Below, one piece after another: positions 53,136 to 61,089 of a stretch of DNA of 64,000 nt (positions are counted from its first letter, which is position 1; the number at the start of each line of letters is the position of its first letter). Under the pieces are notes generated by a model. That model saw nothing but the letters and a program-made list of their open reading frames with translations, made no database searches and was not told where the DNA came from. Source of the DNA: Blastocystis hominis (Eukaryota; Sar; Bigyra; Opalinata; Blastocystidae); contig NW_013171838.1 in assembly GCF_000151665.1 (NCBI RefSeq), forward strand, positions 1,290,788 to 1,354,787. Reading direction: 5' to 3'. The position numbers were made by a program, and so were the translations under genes.

Positions 53136-56100
53136 TTACTTCAGTCTATAATGCCCGAATGCAAGTGTGTGTATGTTGTCGTCCAAGATCCATCTCTTGT
53201 TGTCCGTACAAGTCATGAGGGTCTTGGTTTGCTCCTTCGTGCTGATATCGAAGGCCTGGTTGTTGATACGCTTGAAAGTACCTTCGATCACTGCATCTTC
53301 CTTCTTCTCTGCCTCAAGGACGCGCTTGTACAGCTCGATGTTCTTCACGCTCATCCTCTCTCCATCAATCACCACATTGCGAGGAACTCCCTTCGCTGCG
53401 TTATGCACTACATGCTTCTCGTCAATCAAACAGTACATCTTTGGTCTAAGTCCCACGAATTCAGTGATGCGATGCCCGTTATGCTCATCCTTGAAGATGG
53501 GTCCCGGCAACTTCTTGTTGAAGTTGAGGAATGATTCCAATGAAGGGAACTTGCTCTTGTCCACTTCATGCTCGTAGTATTTTACGAGTTCTCCGTAGAA
53601 GTAGCTCGTATTATCCAACTCAGAAAAGTCAAACGACTTGTACATATCGCACATTTTGTGGACGATGTTACCACGGTCGTTCAACTGCACGATGAGCGAG
53701 TCCGTGTCCTGTCCCAACAACTCCACGGTGTCGAATGTGTTCTTGAGCACGTTGTAGTAGAAATCGTAGATGATGTGCTTCGACATGTCGAGAATGGCAA
53801 ACCCGATGAAGAACGGCTTCTCTACCTTGCGCACCGGTGTGTTCAGCTTAATGCCGATGAGATTCTCGGAATACATGGTTGTTCCAGCAATCATGTCGTA
53901 TCCGTGCTTCTGGATGATAGCCTCGCGTTCATTCCACGTGTTGGCGAACTTCACCTTCATTCGCTTCAGTCCAGTCTCAACGAATTTGCCATAGGTTGAG
54001 TTTGCTAACAGCTTATACAGGTTCTTCTCCACAGTGGTCTTGGACTTGGCTCGTTTCTCACTCAGCATGTTCACGTACTCGAAGATAAATGGTGCCTGCT
54101 TGAAACGGATGATGCGGTAGATGTGCGTGACGTGATAACCCTGTTGAAGACCCAATTGCAGCAGAGAGTAGTGTACGAGATATTTGCGCCGAGGCACAAA
54201 ATCGCAGATGAGCTTCGGTGTATTCACCTCTTTCACTTTGTCCACAATGTCGTTCTTCTCTACGTACTTCTTGATTCCATCGGAGTACATGCCCGCCTTC
54301 TGTACGGGGAAGAATGGTAAGTCATTGAATTTATCATGGAGTTCCACTGGTGCCTCGATGTCGCACTCGATGAAGAACCCATACTTGCCGAACGTATTGA
54401 GTGATTGCACCCATTCATTCGGATCACGGTTGATCCTTTCCATTACTTCTCGTCGCTCGGGTACACCCACTATTTCATAAGGCATCATTCTGTGCATTGC
54501 TCCTCCATACAGGTTGTTGGCGTCGAGGTAGTAGATGGATGATTGCTCTCCGTTGTTGGCGGTGCTGTCAAGGTCGACTTTGGCATGCCTTTTCACGATC
54601 TGTGTGATGCCTCCTCGAAGGTTTTTGAGTAGACGCATGAAGTCATCGATCTCATTTGTCTCCATCAATCGAATTCCCTTGCTCTCATAGAACTCACCCA
54701 TGCGGTTCAAGAACACTTTCACGAGTTGTTTCTCCTCAAGTCCCTCATTCGCGTTGATGCGCATGATGTACTGAGCCCATTTCCTTGCGAGGGTCATGAG
54801 GCTACTCTCGCTATGATCGCCCTCCATTGTGACCTTTAAGAAGAGCGAATAGGCCATTTGTGGTGCTGTGATGTAGTGCATCGGATCAACACCGAATGCC
54901 TTCAGTGTGGTAACGCGGAAGTGCTCGAATGCATCAGCCATGAGAGTTACATCGAGTACATTGTACAACTCGTAGTACTCACCCCATGTCTTGATATCGA
55001 AGATCTTCCACAGTTTCACCATGTGATCATATTCGCCTTGGGGCATCATTTCTCCCTTCATATCATCAATGCATTGTTCACGAGAAGGAATGGTGGTATT
55101 GTTCAATGTGTCGTACGATTTGATGAGACTGTAAAACATGGGTTCTTTCCGTGTCAACAGATCGATGTACTCGTCATTCCATTGCTTACCTCGTGATTCA
55201 CAGTACTTGCGTAGTTGTTGTTTGGTGTGCACGTACAAATCGAGGTTCCCACCGAGTGTCTGTGCGACAATGGATCTGAGAGGACTGCTGATGAGCTTCA
55301 ACGAGTCCTTGAATTGAATACCATTGTATTCGATCTGCATCTCCTTGTCTTCAGTGGTTGGAATGACATCCAAGGAGTCACTAGAGGTTGAATGAGCTGC
55401 GATGAGTTTCATGATGAATGTGAAGTCGTAGTGAGATCCATTGTGGAAGTATACGGGTAAACGATAGTTCTTCTTGTTGAAGGAGAGTTGTAGATTGCAT
55501 TTGGTACAACAGGTGCATATGTACTGCCCTGCTTCGAAGTGACGTACCTCTCCCTTCCCTGTGGTGTATTCACCTGTCACATGTGCATGATGTCGTACTT
55601 TGTCGTTATCCAGTTTCTTGTGACAGAAGGGACACACGGTTGTTGCACGAAAGTCCCTCTCGATACTCGGAGAGTTCTCGAGTGGTAATTCATCGAAGAG
55701 ATACTCTTTCACTCTGCTCTGCAATTGTGTGAGATAGTCCATGAAAGGGCGAAGATCCTCTTCGCTCTCATGTGGTGCATGGAAGACTCGAAGTTGGCTG
55801 TCAATGGCTGGAATGCGAGACACGGCTAGACATGATAGCATGATTGGCTTGTGTTTGTTCTTGTCATCAATGGCTGACTCGAAGTCAGCGTACACGACGA
55901 CCGGTGCTGGCATTTCATATCGCTGGTTGGTGAAACGTAACCGAGTCTCATTGGTTGACAAATCGTACTGATCGCTCTCATTGACGAGTTCACGATGTAC
56001 TTGTACTTCGTGATCATGAACGGCTTTGCGAGATCCGAAGAAGTCGTCACAGAACCTGCACTTCACGTTTCTCGAAAGGTTTTCATTCTTCGCATCACTT

Positions 56101-57647
56101 CGTCGTGTCACACGATGCTTGAAATCATTCAAGTCCTTGATGTACAAGAAATGCTTTGGGGTGCCCTCAGGTAGATTCAGATCGTTCAAGATGCAGAGGG
56201 AGAGAGGAAGCTTCGTTCCCTTACCTTTGTACACGACATCGCATGTGAATAAATCGAATTGTTCCTTCGACTTATCGATGTACCCAGGTAAGAGTGTGAC
56301 CTCGAATACATTGAGCGATACTTTCAACAATGCCTCCAATGCGGCGAATTTCTCTTCACTCGCATCGAAGGGTGTATTGTCACGAATGCCCATCGTCTCC
56401 TCTACTTCGTGAATGGTCACTCCGAATACCTTGTACTTGTCGGGTTGCTTCCACCACTTGTTGTACACGGTTGCATCGCCAATCTTGCGATTCGCGACGA
56501 TCTTATGCCCGCCTTCACTGGCCAGAATGAGGCACCGTTGTAGGCATCGGTTGTCATCGAAATCCGGATTGAGCGCTGTGCGTCCGATGACGAACGGTGT
56601 GTGCTGCTTGTACCCCACGAATGAGCGTAGTGGGAACATCTCGATATGGAAGCCGATCCAACCATGGTACACGAACCCACTTCCCTCTGTCTCTTGTTCC
56701 TCTACGGCATTTCGGTACCACTTCAGGTACTCCTCGATCCACTCATCGATGCGATCTCGACGAACGATGCGGAGGTGTCCCAATCGATCATCTGTGAGGT
56801 TGAGGATCTTGGAGTCTCCATCATGTGTCCACATGAGGTTGTATGCCATGATGGTGATGAAACATTGATTGTATTCACGCATACCATTGATGATGAACTT
56901 TTTCAAGACTTCATTGAATTCATTTGTCTCATCGAATATGAGATTGATCGGTTCCACTTCCTCATCGCTCTTCTCACCCGGTAGTCGAACCCACAGTCTG
57001 TTGTCAAAATCGTTGTTGAGACGGAAGTCCTTCTTGGTGCGCTTCTCCTTCACCCATTCCTTGTACATGTCTCCTTGCACGGTGTGATAATACGTGAGTG
57101 CATACCCGAGTGACGAGTCGATCACATCACTCAATCGTCCCTGTGATACCTTGCGATCGAATCGTTCGAATGCCTTATTGCGTCTCATTTCACGTCTCTT
57201 CTCCACGGTGTTCAGATAACCGGGTAAGTGGCGTTGTCGCTTCTCACCAAACTTGTGCCCATCCCACTCGTACTCGAGGTACCGCTCGTTCCATGCCTTG
57301 CTTCCCACGACGAGATACTTGCGCTTTCCAGCAGGATCACGCACTCGTTTGCGTGACGGACGTTTCGGAGGCTCAGGGAAACTATCACTGTCATCATAGT
57401 GTTTCTCAACTTCACGTTTACGCAACCCACGTTTTGAGGGTGCGAAAAAGGCGATATATTCATCGGGTATATTTATTCCAAACACCTTTCTAGAGAGATA
57501 GGCTCTCGTGTCAGGCATGGTTTGATCGGTGAACGTATCACCGACCATGTAGTACTTGGCGACCAATCGCTTCCAGGTCGGCCCACCGATCTTGATTTGT
57601 TTTCCAGTCTCAGGGTTGATAGTATATCCTACGCGTTGTGAATTCAT
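53136..57647 (-). CDS. Protein-primed family B DNA polymerase (Polinton/Maverick type)
   Basis: An intact 1,503-codon frame. All catalytic motifs are present: Exo I VVYADFESAIDD, Exo II YFHNGSHYDFTFIM, polymerase motif A YLDANNLYGGAM, motif B LLANSTYGKF and motif C GQDTDSLIV. Before Exo II lies the zinc-binding insert CPFCHKKL...HHAHVTGEY...CNLQLSF typical of Polinton polymerases. A C2H2 finger (CRFCDDFFGSRKAVHDHEVQVH) lies near residue 545. The N-terminus carries NPETGKQIKIGG, also found in the next ORF. The long N-terminal extension could include a terminal-protein function, which is inference. The start codon is in the context ATATAAATG. No host-type introns are needed, unlike most host genes. 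It replicates the element. Confidence 0.93.
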   Translation of the reverse strand: MNSQRVGYTINPETGKQIKIGGPTWKRLVAKYYMVGDTFTDQTMPDTRAYLSRKVFGINIPDEYIAFFAPSKRGLRKREVEKHYDDSDSFPEPPKRPSRKRVRDPAGKRKYLVVGSKAWNERYLEYEWDGHKFGEKRQRHLPGYLNTVEKRREMRRNKAFERFDRKVSQGRLSDVIDSSLGYALTYYHTVQGDMYKEWVKEKRTKKDFRLNNDFDNRLWVRLPGEKSDEEVEPINLIFDETNEFNEVLKKFIINGMREYNQCFITIMAYNLMWTHDGDSKILNLTDDRLGHLRIVRRDRIDEWIEEYLKWYRNAVEEQETEGSGFVYHGWIGFHIEMFPLRSFVGYKQHTPFVIGRTALNPDFDDNRCLQRCLILASEGGHKIVANRKIGDATVYNKWWKQPDKYKVFGVTIHEVEETMGIRDNTPFDASEEKFAALEALLKVSLNVFEVTLLPGYIDKSKEQFDLFTCDVVYKGKGTKLPLSLCILNDLNLPEGTPKHFLYIKDLNDFKHRVTRRSDAKNENLSRNVKCRFCDDFFGSRKAVHDHEVQVHRELVNESDQYDLSTNETRLRFTNQRYEMPAPVVVYADFESAIDDKNKHKPIMLSCLAVSRIPAIDSQLRVFHAPHESEEDLRPFMDYLTQLQSRVKEYLFDELPLENSPSIERDFRATTVCPFCHKKLDNDKVRHHAHVTGEYTTGKGEVRHFEAGQYICTCCTKCNLQLSFNKKNYRLPVYFHNGSHYDFTFIMKLIAAHSTSSDSLDVIPTTEDKEMQIEYNGIQFKDSLKLISSPLRSIVAQTLGGNLDLYVHTKQQLRKYCESRGKQWNDEYIDLLTRKEPMFYSLIKSYDTLNNTTIPSREQCIDDMKGEMMPQGEYDHMVKLWKIFDIKTWGEYYELYNVLDVTLMADAFEHFRVTTLKAFGVDPMHYITAPQMAYSLFLKVTMEGDHSESSLMTLARKWAQYIMRINANEGLEEKQLVKVFLNRMGEFYESKGIRLMETNEIDDFMRLLKNLRGGITQIVKRHAKVDLDSTANNGEQSSIYYLDANNLYGGAMHRMMPYEIVGVPERREVMERINRDPNEWVQSLNTFGKYGFFIECDIEAPVELHDKFNDLPFFPVQKAGMYSDGIKKYVEKNDIVDKVKEVNTPKLICDFVPRRKYLVHYSLLQLGLQQGYHVTHIYRIIRFKQAPFIFEYVNMLSEKRAKSKTTVEKNLYKLLANSTYGKFVETGLKRMKVKFANTWNEREAIIQKHGYDMIAGTTMYSENLIGIKLNTPVRKVEKPFFIGFAILDMSKHIIYDFYYNVLKNTFDTVELLGQDTDSLIVQLNDRGNIVHKMCDMYKSFDFSELDNTSYFYGELVKYYEHEVDKSKFPSLESFLNFNKKLPGPIFKDEHNGHRITEFVGLRPKMYCLIDEKHVVHNAAKGVPRNVVIDGERMSVKNIELYKRVLEAEKKEDAVIEGTFKRINNQAFDISTKEQTKTLMTCTDNKRWILDDNIHTLAFGHYRLK

Positions 57648-57746
57648 TTATATAAGGGTCACAAAATCTTTAAGTGGTGATACACGTGTGACCAAAGTGA
57701 AATAGTTAGGAGCTTGGCTTCCTCCTTTGAGCTACCGAAGGCATCC

Positions 57747-58175
57747 CTAGAATGGGAAAATGGCATGACCATCCGCATCGTACTCGAATTCATCGATGTC
57801 GTAGAACTCGGATTCCGATGAATCAGAATCACTAGAATTGGGGTCAGCGAATGCAATGCTAATGTCTGGATCATTATCGTATGCCTCAGCTTCTTCTTTG
57901 GTCATTTTCACCCATTGTCCTTTTACGCGTCTGTAGTTGTCATGGAGTAACTCGTAGTATGCTGTGCCACCAATAATCATGGAGCGATTGCTGGGAGAAA
58001 GCATTCTCGACTTGGGAACATATTTCGTCGTATCTGGTGGTAATGGTGTATCGTACAAGCGATTCAATTTCTCGTCGTACTTGTATCCACGCTTGAGAAG
58101 GTTCCAGAAGCGAACTCCGTTGATTTGGATTTCTCGGCCAGTATTGGGATTCAAAGTGTGAGTAGGTCTATTCAT
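57747..58175 (-). CDS. Small element protein with NPxTGRxI motif
   Basis: A 142-residue protein starting MNRPTHTLNPNTGREIQING, clearly related to the first 25 residues of the polymerase (NPETGKQIKIGG). The motif resembles the 2-cysteine adaptor-type peptide of large DNA viruses, but the cysteines are absent. A second short motif (SNRSMIIGGTAYYELL) is also similar to a part of the polymerase N-terminus (VGSKAWNERYLEYE). The C-terminus is acidic. It shares strand and direction with the polymerase, 100 nt upstream, with ATATAAATG at the start. It may be an accessory replication or packaging protein. Confidence 0.6.
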   Translation of the reverse strand: MNRPTHTLNPNTGREIQINGVRFWNLLKRGYKYDEKLNRLYDTPLPPDTTKYVPKSRMLSPSNRSMIIGGTAYYELLHDNYRRVKGQWVKMTKEEAEAYDNDPDISIAFADPNSSDSDSSESEFYDIDEFEYDADGHAIFPF

Positions 58176-58227
58176 TTATATATTTATATATTTATATTTT
58201 CTCTTTTAACCCTAGATGCTTCCCTAA

Positions 58228-58782
58228 ATGAAGTACAAGAAAACAGAGAACAACACATGGTCTTCCCTGGTACGCACTTGTGAGGACGAGAATATCGAAC
58301 TCGCCGACATCATCATTCACACCAAGTATCCGATCAATTCCGAGCGTCTATTCGGTTTCAGTGTTTGCACTCCGCAAGCAAATGTGAACTGTGGTTTAAT
58401 ATTGCACGACTATGATTGCATGGAGATGACGTTGGATGAAACTCGTCCACCCTTGTTTACCGAGGATGAATGGGAGTATCTATTGCCTCAATTGAAATCC
58501 AACGGTCTGCTCGGTGTGCCTCTAAATGTGTTTTGGAGGGGCGATGTAGGGAGCAACGAAGTTGCTCCCGTGGCACGTAGTGCCCCCAACTCACTACCCA
58601 CTCACATAATCGGTGTAACGACCGAGAATCGTGCTGTTTACTTCTTCTCCAACTACTATGTACGCGTGGTCTTCAAGGTGGTGGATGATGAAGTGCCTCC
58701 CGAGTTGTCCGATCTGTTCATCGATGATGGTGCGTGTCTGAAGGGTGTGTACGTTCGTGCATATCAAAGACAAAGTAAATAA
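58228..58782 (+). CDS. Element protein of unknown function with an in-frame hairpin
   Basis: A 184-residue ORF (MKYKKTENNTWSSLVRTC...) with start context CTAAATG and no recognised domain. It follows the divergent NPxTGR gene by about 50 AT-rich bases. Codons at 58549-58569 (GSNEVAP) are a perfect hairpin. The codons after them, around 58570-58587, look like a decayed second hairpin (GGCAC-GTA-GTGCC). The protein could be a virion or accessory component. It ends 8 nt before the next ORF. Confidence 0.6.
   Translation: MKYKKTENNTWSSLVRTCEDENIELADIIIHTKYPINSERLFGFSVCTPQANVNCGLILHDYDCMEMTLDETRPPLFTEDEWEYLLPQLKSNGLLGVPLNVFWRGDVGSNEVAPVARSAPNSLPTHIIGVTTENRAVYFFSNYYVRVVFKVVDDEVPPELSDLFIDDGACLKGVYVRAYQRQSK
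58549..58569. repeat. Mini-hairpin H1 (9-bp stem, GAA loop), in frame in an ORF
   Basis: GGGAGCAAC-GAA-GTTGCTCCC is perfect. It is 21 nt and starts on a codon boundary. Confidence 0.9.
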
Positions 58783-58790
58783 AAAAGTAA

Positions 58791-59429
58791 ATGTCGTACA
58801 TTTTCAGCAGCAATGGAAACAACTACACGTTCAAGAAGCTCGACAACATGCTCATCAACATGCCAGAGAAGGACGGTCATCATGTGCTAATTCGAGAGAC
58901 AGTGGATGGTGTTCCTCAGTACTCGTGGGGGAGTGCGGCTTGTATCGTGAAAGCGAATGAAGCATTTGTCTTCGAATACACACCAGAAACTACCGAATCA
59001 TTCAATAGCGAATGGGGTGGTGATGGTATGCCGCCTATGCCGTCCGGATCGTACCTGATAACCACGACTGTCATAACGTACCTTCCTGAAGACATGTTCA
59101 ACGATTGCACGTCAATCGAATCGGTGGTTGAAAAGGGTTATCGAGTGCTAGTCACGTTTGACAACACGCCTATCCTAGACAGACCGTACATCGATACATT
59201 GAATAGTCTTGTGTCTCATACTGGTTATGCTGTTGTGAATATTGGGGGAAGCGTTGCTTCCCCCTACAACTCTCCTGTCCTTCGTACGTATTCGAATCTT
59301 CCTCTCATGCTTCTAGGTGGTGTGAAGAGCATCACGATCGTTTTCGAACACCTGGGTGACGCTTCTTCTTCTGTGGCGGAACGAAGTTCCGCCGGGACGA
59401 CTTCGTCGTCCCATTTTGACTCCTCGTAA
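58791..59429 (+). CDS. Element protein of unknown function, beta-rich
   Basis: A 212-residue ORF (MSYIFSSNGNNYTFKKLDN...) in the context GTAAATG, in tandem with the previous ORF. Strand-rich phrases (SGSYLITTTVITYLP, GYRVLVTFDNTPILD, VKSITIVFEHLGD) would fit a jelly-roll such as a minor capsid (penton) protein, but I cannot show this. A hairpin at 59244-59264 lies in frame (GGSVASP). Two more (59375-59412) fall in its last 20 codons, which are low-complexity. Its end overlaps the convergent integrase frame by about 98 nt. Confidence 0.55.
   Translation: MSYIFSSNGNNYTFKKLDNMLINMPEKDGHHVLIRETVDGVPQYSWGSAACIVKANEAFVFEYTPETTESFNSEWGGDGMPPMPSGSYLITTTVITYLPEDMFNDCTSIESVVEKGYRVLVTFDNTPILDRPYIDTLNSLVSHTGYAVVNIGGSVASPYNSPVLRTYSNLPLMLLGGVKSITIVFEHLGDASSSVAERSSAGTTSSSHFDSS
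59244..59264. repeat. Mini-hairpin H2 (9-bp stem, GTT loop), in frame in an ORF
   Basis: GGGGGAAGC-GTT-GCTTCCCCC is perfect. It is 21 nt and starts on a codon boundary. Confidence 0.9.
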
Positions 59430-60365
59430 TGGGTCGATGTGACCTTGCTGCATCTCGCAATGCATTGGGTTCCTTTCGACTCTTGGATCGCGTGACTGGT
59501 GGTGCTGGCTGTGGTTTGCATTTGCTTGCCAGGAGTTCCCAATGATAGCACTTCTGCTTGCTACCGCTTTCCATATTCTTCACTTCGTACATCAATGGCA
59601 TGAATCGATCGTCAATGTCAACAACTTCATACAAGTCCTGAGACCATTTGCTGGTCAATGATCGCTTTTCCAGAACGCGAGGTCTTCGTGTCACTCGAAC
59701 ATAATCACCCACATCGAATTGAGGTGTTGTGTCCTTCGCTGTCATGTTGGATGGTTCTGTCTTCTCCGTGTACAAGATGTTGTTGTTCCAAATGTCATTG
59801 GGTGCATATCCGGTGTCTCTGTTCTTCCTTGCATTGTGTCTACGAACTGCACCATCGATCAAGTCGAACCACACACCTTTCGATTGATTGAATGGAACCA
59901 TGATGTCTTCCTTGATATCTCGAATTGCTCGTTCGGCTAGTACTGCTTTATTCGCTGAATCCATGTGATACATGGTGATGTCATACTTGTCCAAGATGCT
60001 TGGTACGAAAGATCGCATTGGTGAACTCGGTACCTCGATCCGAGCAAATATGCTTTGGTGGTCCGTATGTTTGAATGATATCCTTCATCGCATGCGTGAC
60101 TTCTGTGGCACTCTTGCTTTTCAGTCGCCGAGCCATCAGGTATTTCGAATATCCATCAATGCACACAAGGTACATATTTGTATCCACGATTCTTGTGGAA
60201 TCCTGTACTCTTCTGTCTGCCCAACACTTCCTGAATCCATTTGTCTTGTTTGGAAGAGAAATCGATGAGATCGATGAAGTATATGTTTCTCTTGAATGAA
60301 CTGATGATCACTCGAGTTGCACCTTTTCGCTTGGCTGGTTTCCTTAGTTCCTTGATTTCATTCAT
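59332..60365 (-). pseudogene. Retroviral-type (RVE, DDE) integrase broken by two frameshifts
   Basis: Three minus-strand frames carry consecutive parts of one integrase. The N-terminal part is 60156-60365 (FKRNIYFIDLIDF, KNRGYKY). The core with the first two catalytic aspartates is 59981-60187 (LVCIDGYSKYL and ICSDRGTEF). The third part is 59332-60018, with the glutamate in AVLAERAIRDIK and an SH3-like C-terminal segment (VGDYVRVTRRPRV...YEVVDID). Each junction shifts the frame in the same direction. The distance from the second Asp to the Glu is about 35 residues, as expected. No host-size GT...AG intron fits at the junctions without deleting conserved residues. It is either inactivated or affected by assembly indels. 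It normally inserts the element into host DNA. Confidence 0.8.
59375..59412. repeat. Two adjacent mini-hairpins H3 and H4 at convergent gene ends
   Basis: H3 is GGCGGAAC-GAA-GTTCCGCC (59375-59393). H4 is GGGACGAC-TTC-GTCGTCCC (59394-59412). They touch without a spacer. Confidence 0.9.
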
Positions 60366-60367
60366 AA

Positions 60368-60559
60368 ATGAACCGCTTTATTCAATGGCTGAAAAGTGCA
60401 TGGAAATGGATGAGTGGAAGGAAGAACCACAAACTGGTGGTGGACTCGAAATGCAAGGACAGATGTCACTGCCTGTGCGTGTACAACGAGAAGAATGGAT
60501 CCGATGACGACAGTGGAAGTGACATATCGATCAGTCCGACAGAGATTAAAGTGAAATGA
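60368..60559 (+). CDS. Small basic-then-acidic element ORF
   Basis: 63 codons (MNRFIQWLKSAWKWMSGRKN...) in the context CATAAATG. Its ATG is 2 nt from the integrase ATG on the other strand, so the two are divergent from one 8-bp palindromic site. It has an amphipathic Trp-rich N-terminus, two cysteine-histidine clusters (CKDRCHCLC) and an acidic tail. No family is recognised. A small membrane-active or DNA-binding virion protein is possible. Confidence 0.4.
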   Translation: MNRFIQWLKSAWKWMSGRKNHKLVVDSKCKDRCHCLCVYNEKNGSDDDSGSDISISPTEIKVK

Positions 60560-60607
60560 GGGATGCCTAAATAGATTTAAATAATGTAAACATAAATAGA
60601 AATACAA

Positions 60608-61041
60608 ATGAACTGTTGGATGAATGATGAACGTCTTGATATCACACGTAAATATGTGCATGATATGATTAATTCATTTGTTGATGATCCCAAAGGTACA
60701 AATTATCATAATGAGTATAATCCTCCATATATGTTGATAAATTCACCTGATCTTCAACATCTTCTTGTGAAATCATGTAATGATGATAAATACATAGTGA
60801 AGTGGGGTGAAGTGGGGCGACAAAGTCGCCCCGGGAAGCCGAAGGCTTCCCACAAAGTCCCGCCGGGGAAGCGAAGCTTCCCCGAAACATTGCTGAACTC
60901 CGTGCTTTCAATGAGAATATCTATGATATCGAAGGTCATCGTGTGATGACATTAGGTGGTGATATAATTCTCATTGATATCGATGGTGTTGCATTTGATC
61001 AACTCGAATGTGTATCGGGTATACGATTACCGCCAAAGTAA
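60608..61041 (+). pseudogene. Element ORF split by a hairpin cluster
   Basis: The 5' part (MNCWMNDERLDITRKYVHD...DKYIVKWGE) and the 3' part (LRAFNENIYDIEGHRVMTLGGDI...IRLPPK, stop 61039-61041) are both well-behaved coding sequence in different frames. The only thing between them is the GC-rich hairpin cluster at 60814-60883. The simplest reading is that the cluster was inserted into a single ORF of about 120 codons and broke it. The function is unknown. Confidence 0.5.
60814..60883. repeat. Cluster of mini-hairpins H5, H6, a half copy, and H7
   Basis: H5 is GGGGCGAC-AAA-GTCGCCCC (60814-60832). H6 is GGGAAGCC-GAA-GGCTTCCC (60833-60851). ACAAAGTCCCGCC follows, the loop and right arm of a lost hairpin. 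H7 is GGGGAAGC-GAA-GCTTCCCC (60865-60883). Confidence 0.92.
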
Positions 61042-61089
61042 AAGACTGGAAGCTATGGTTTCCAAGTCGCCCTTATTTCACTTTGTCCC

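Noticed and set aside
56026-57493. Plus-strand ORFs of 110-150 codons across the polymerase gene
   Set aside because: They are antisense to an intact polymerase frame with all motifs.
60156-60200. A 25-nt GT...AG interval that would restore the integrase frame at the first shift
   Set aside because: Removing it deletes conserved integrase residues, and other element genes appear intronless, so a true frameshift is more likely.
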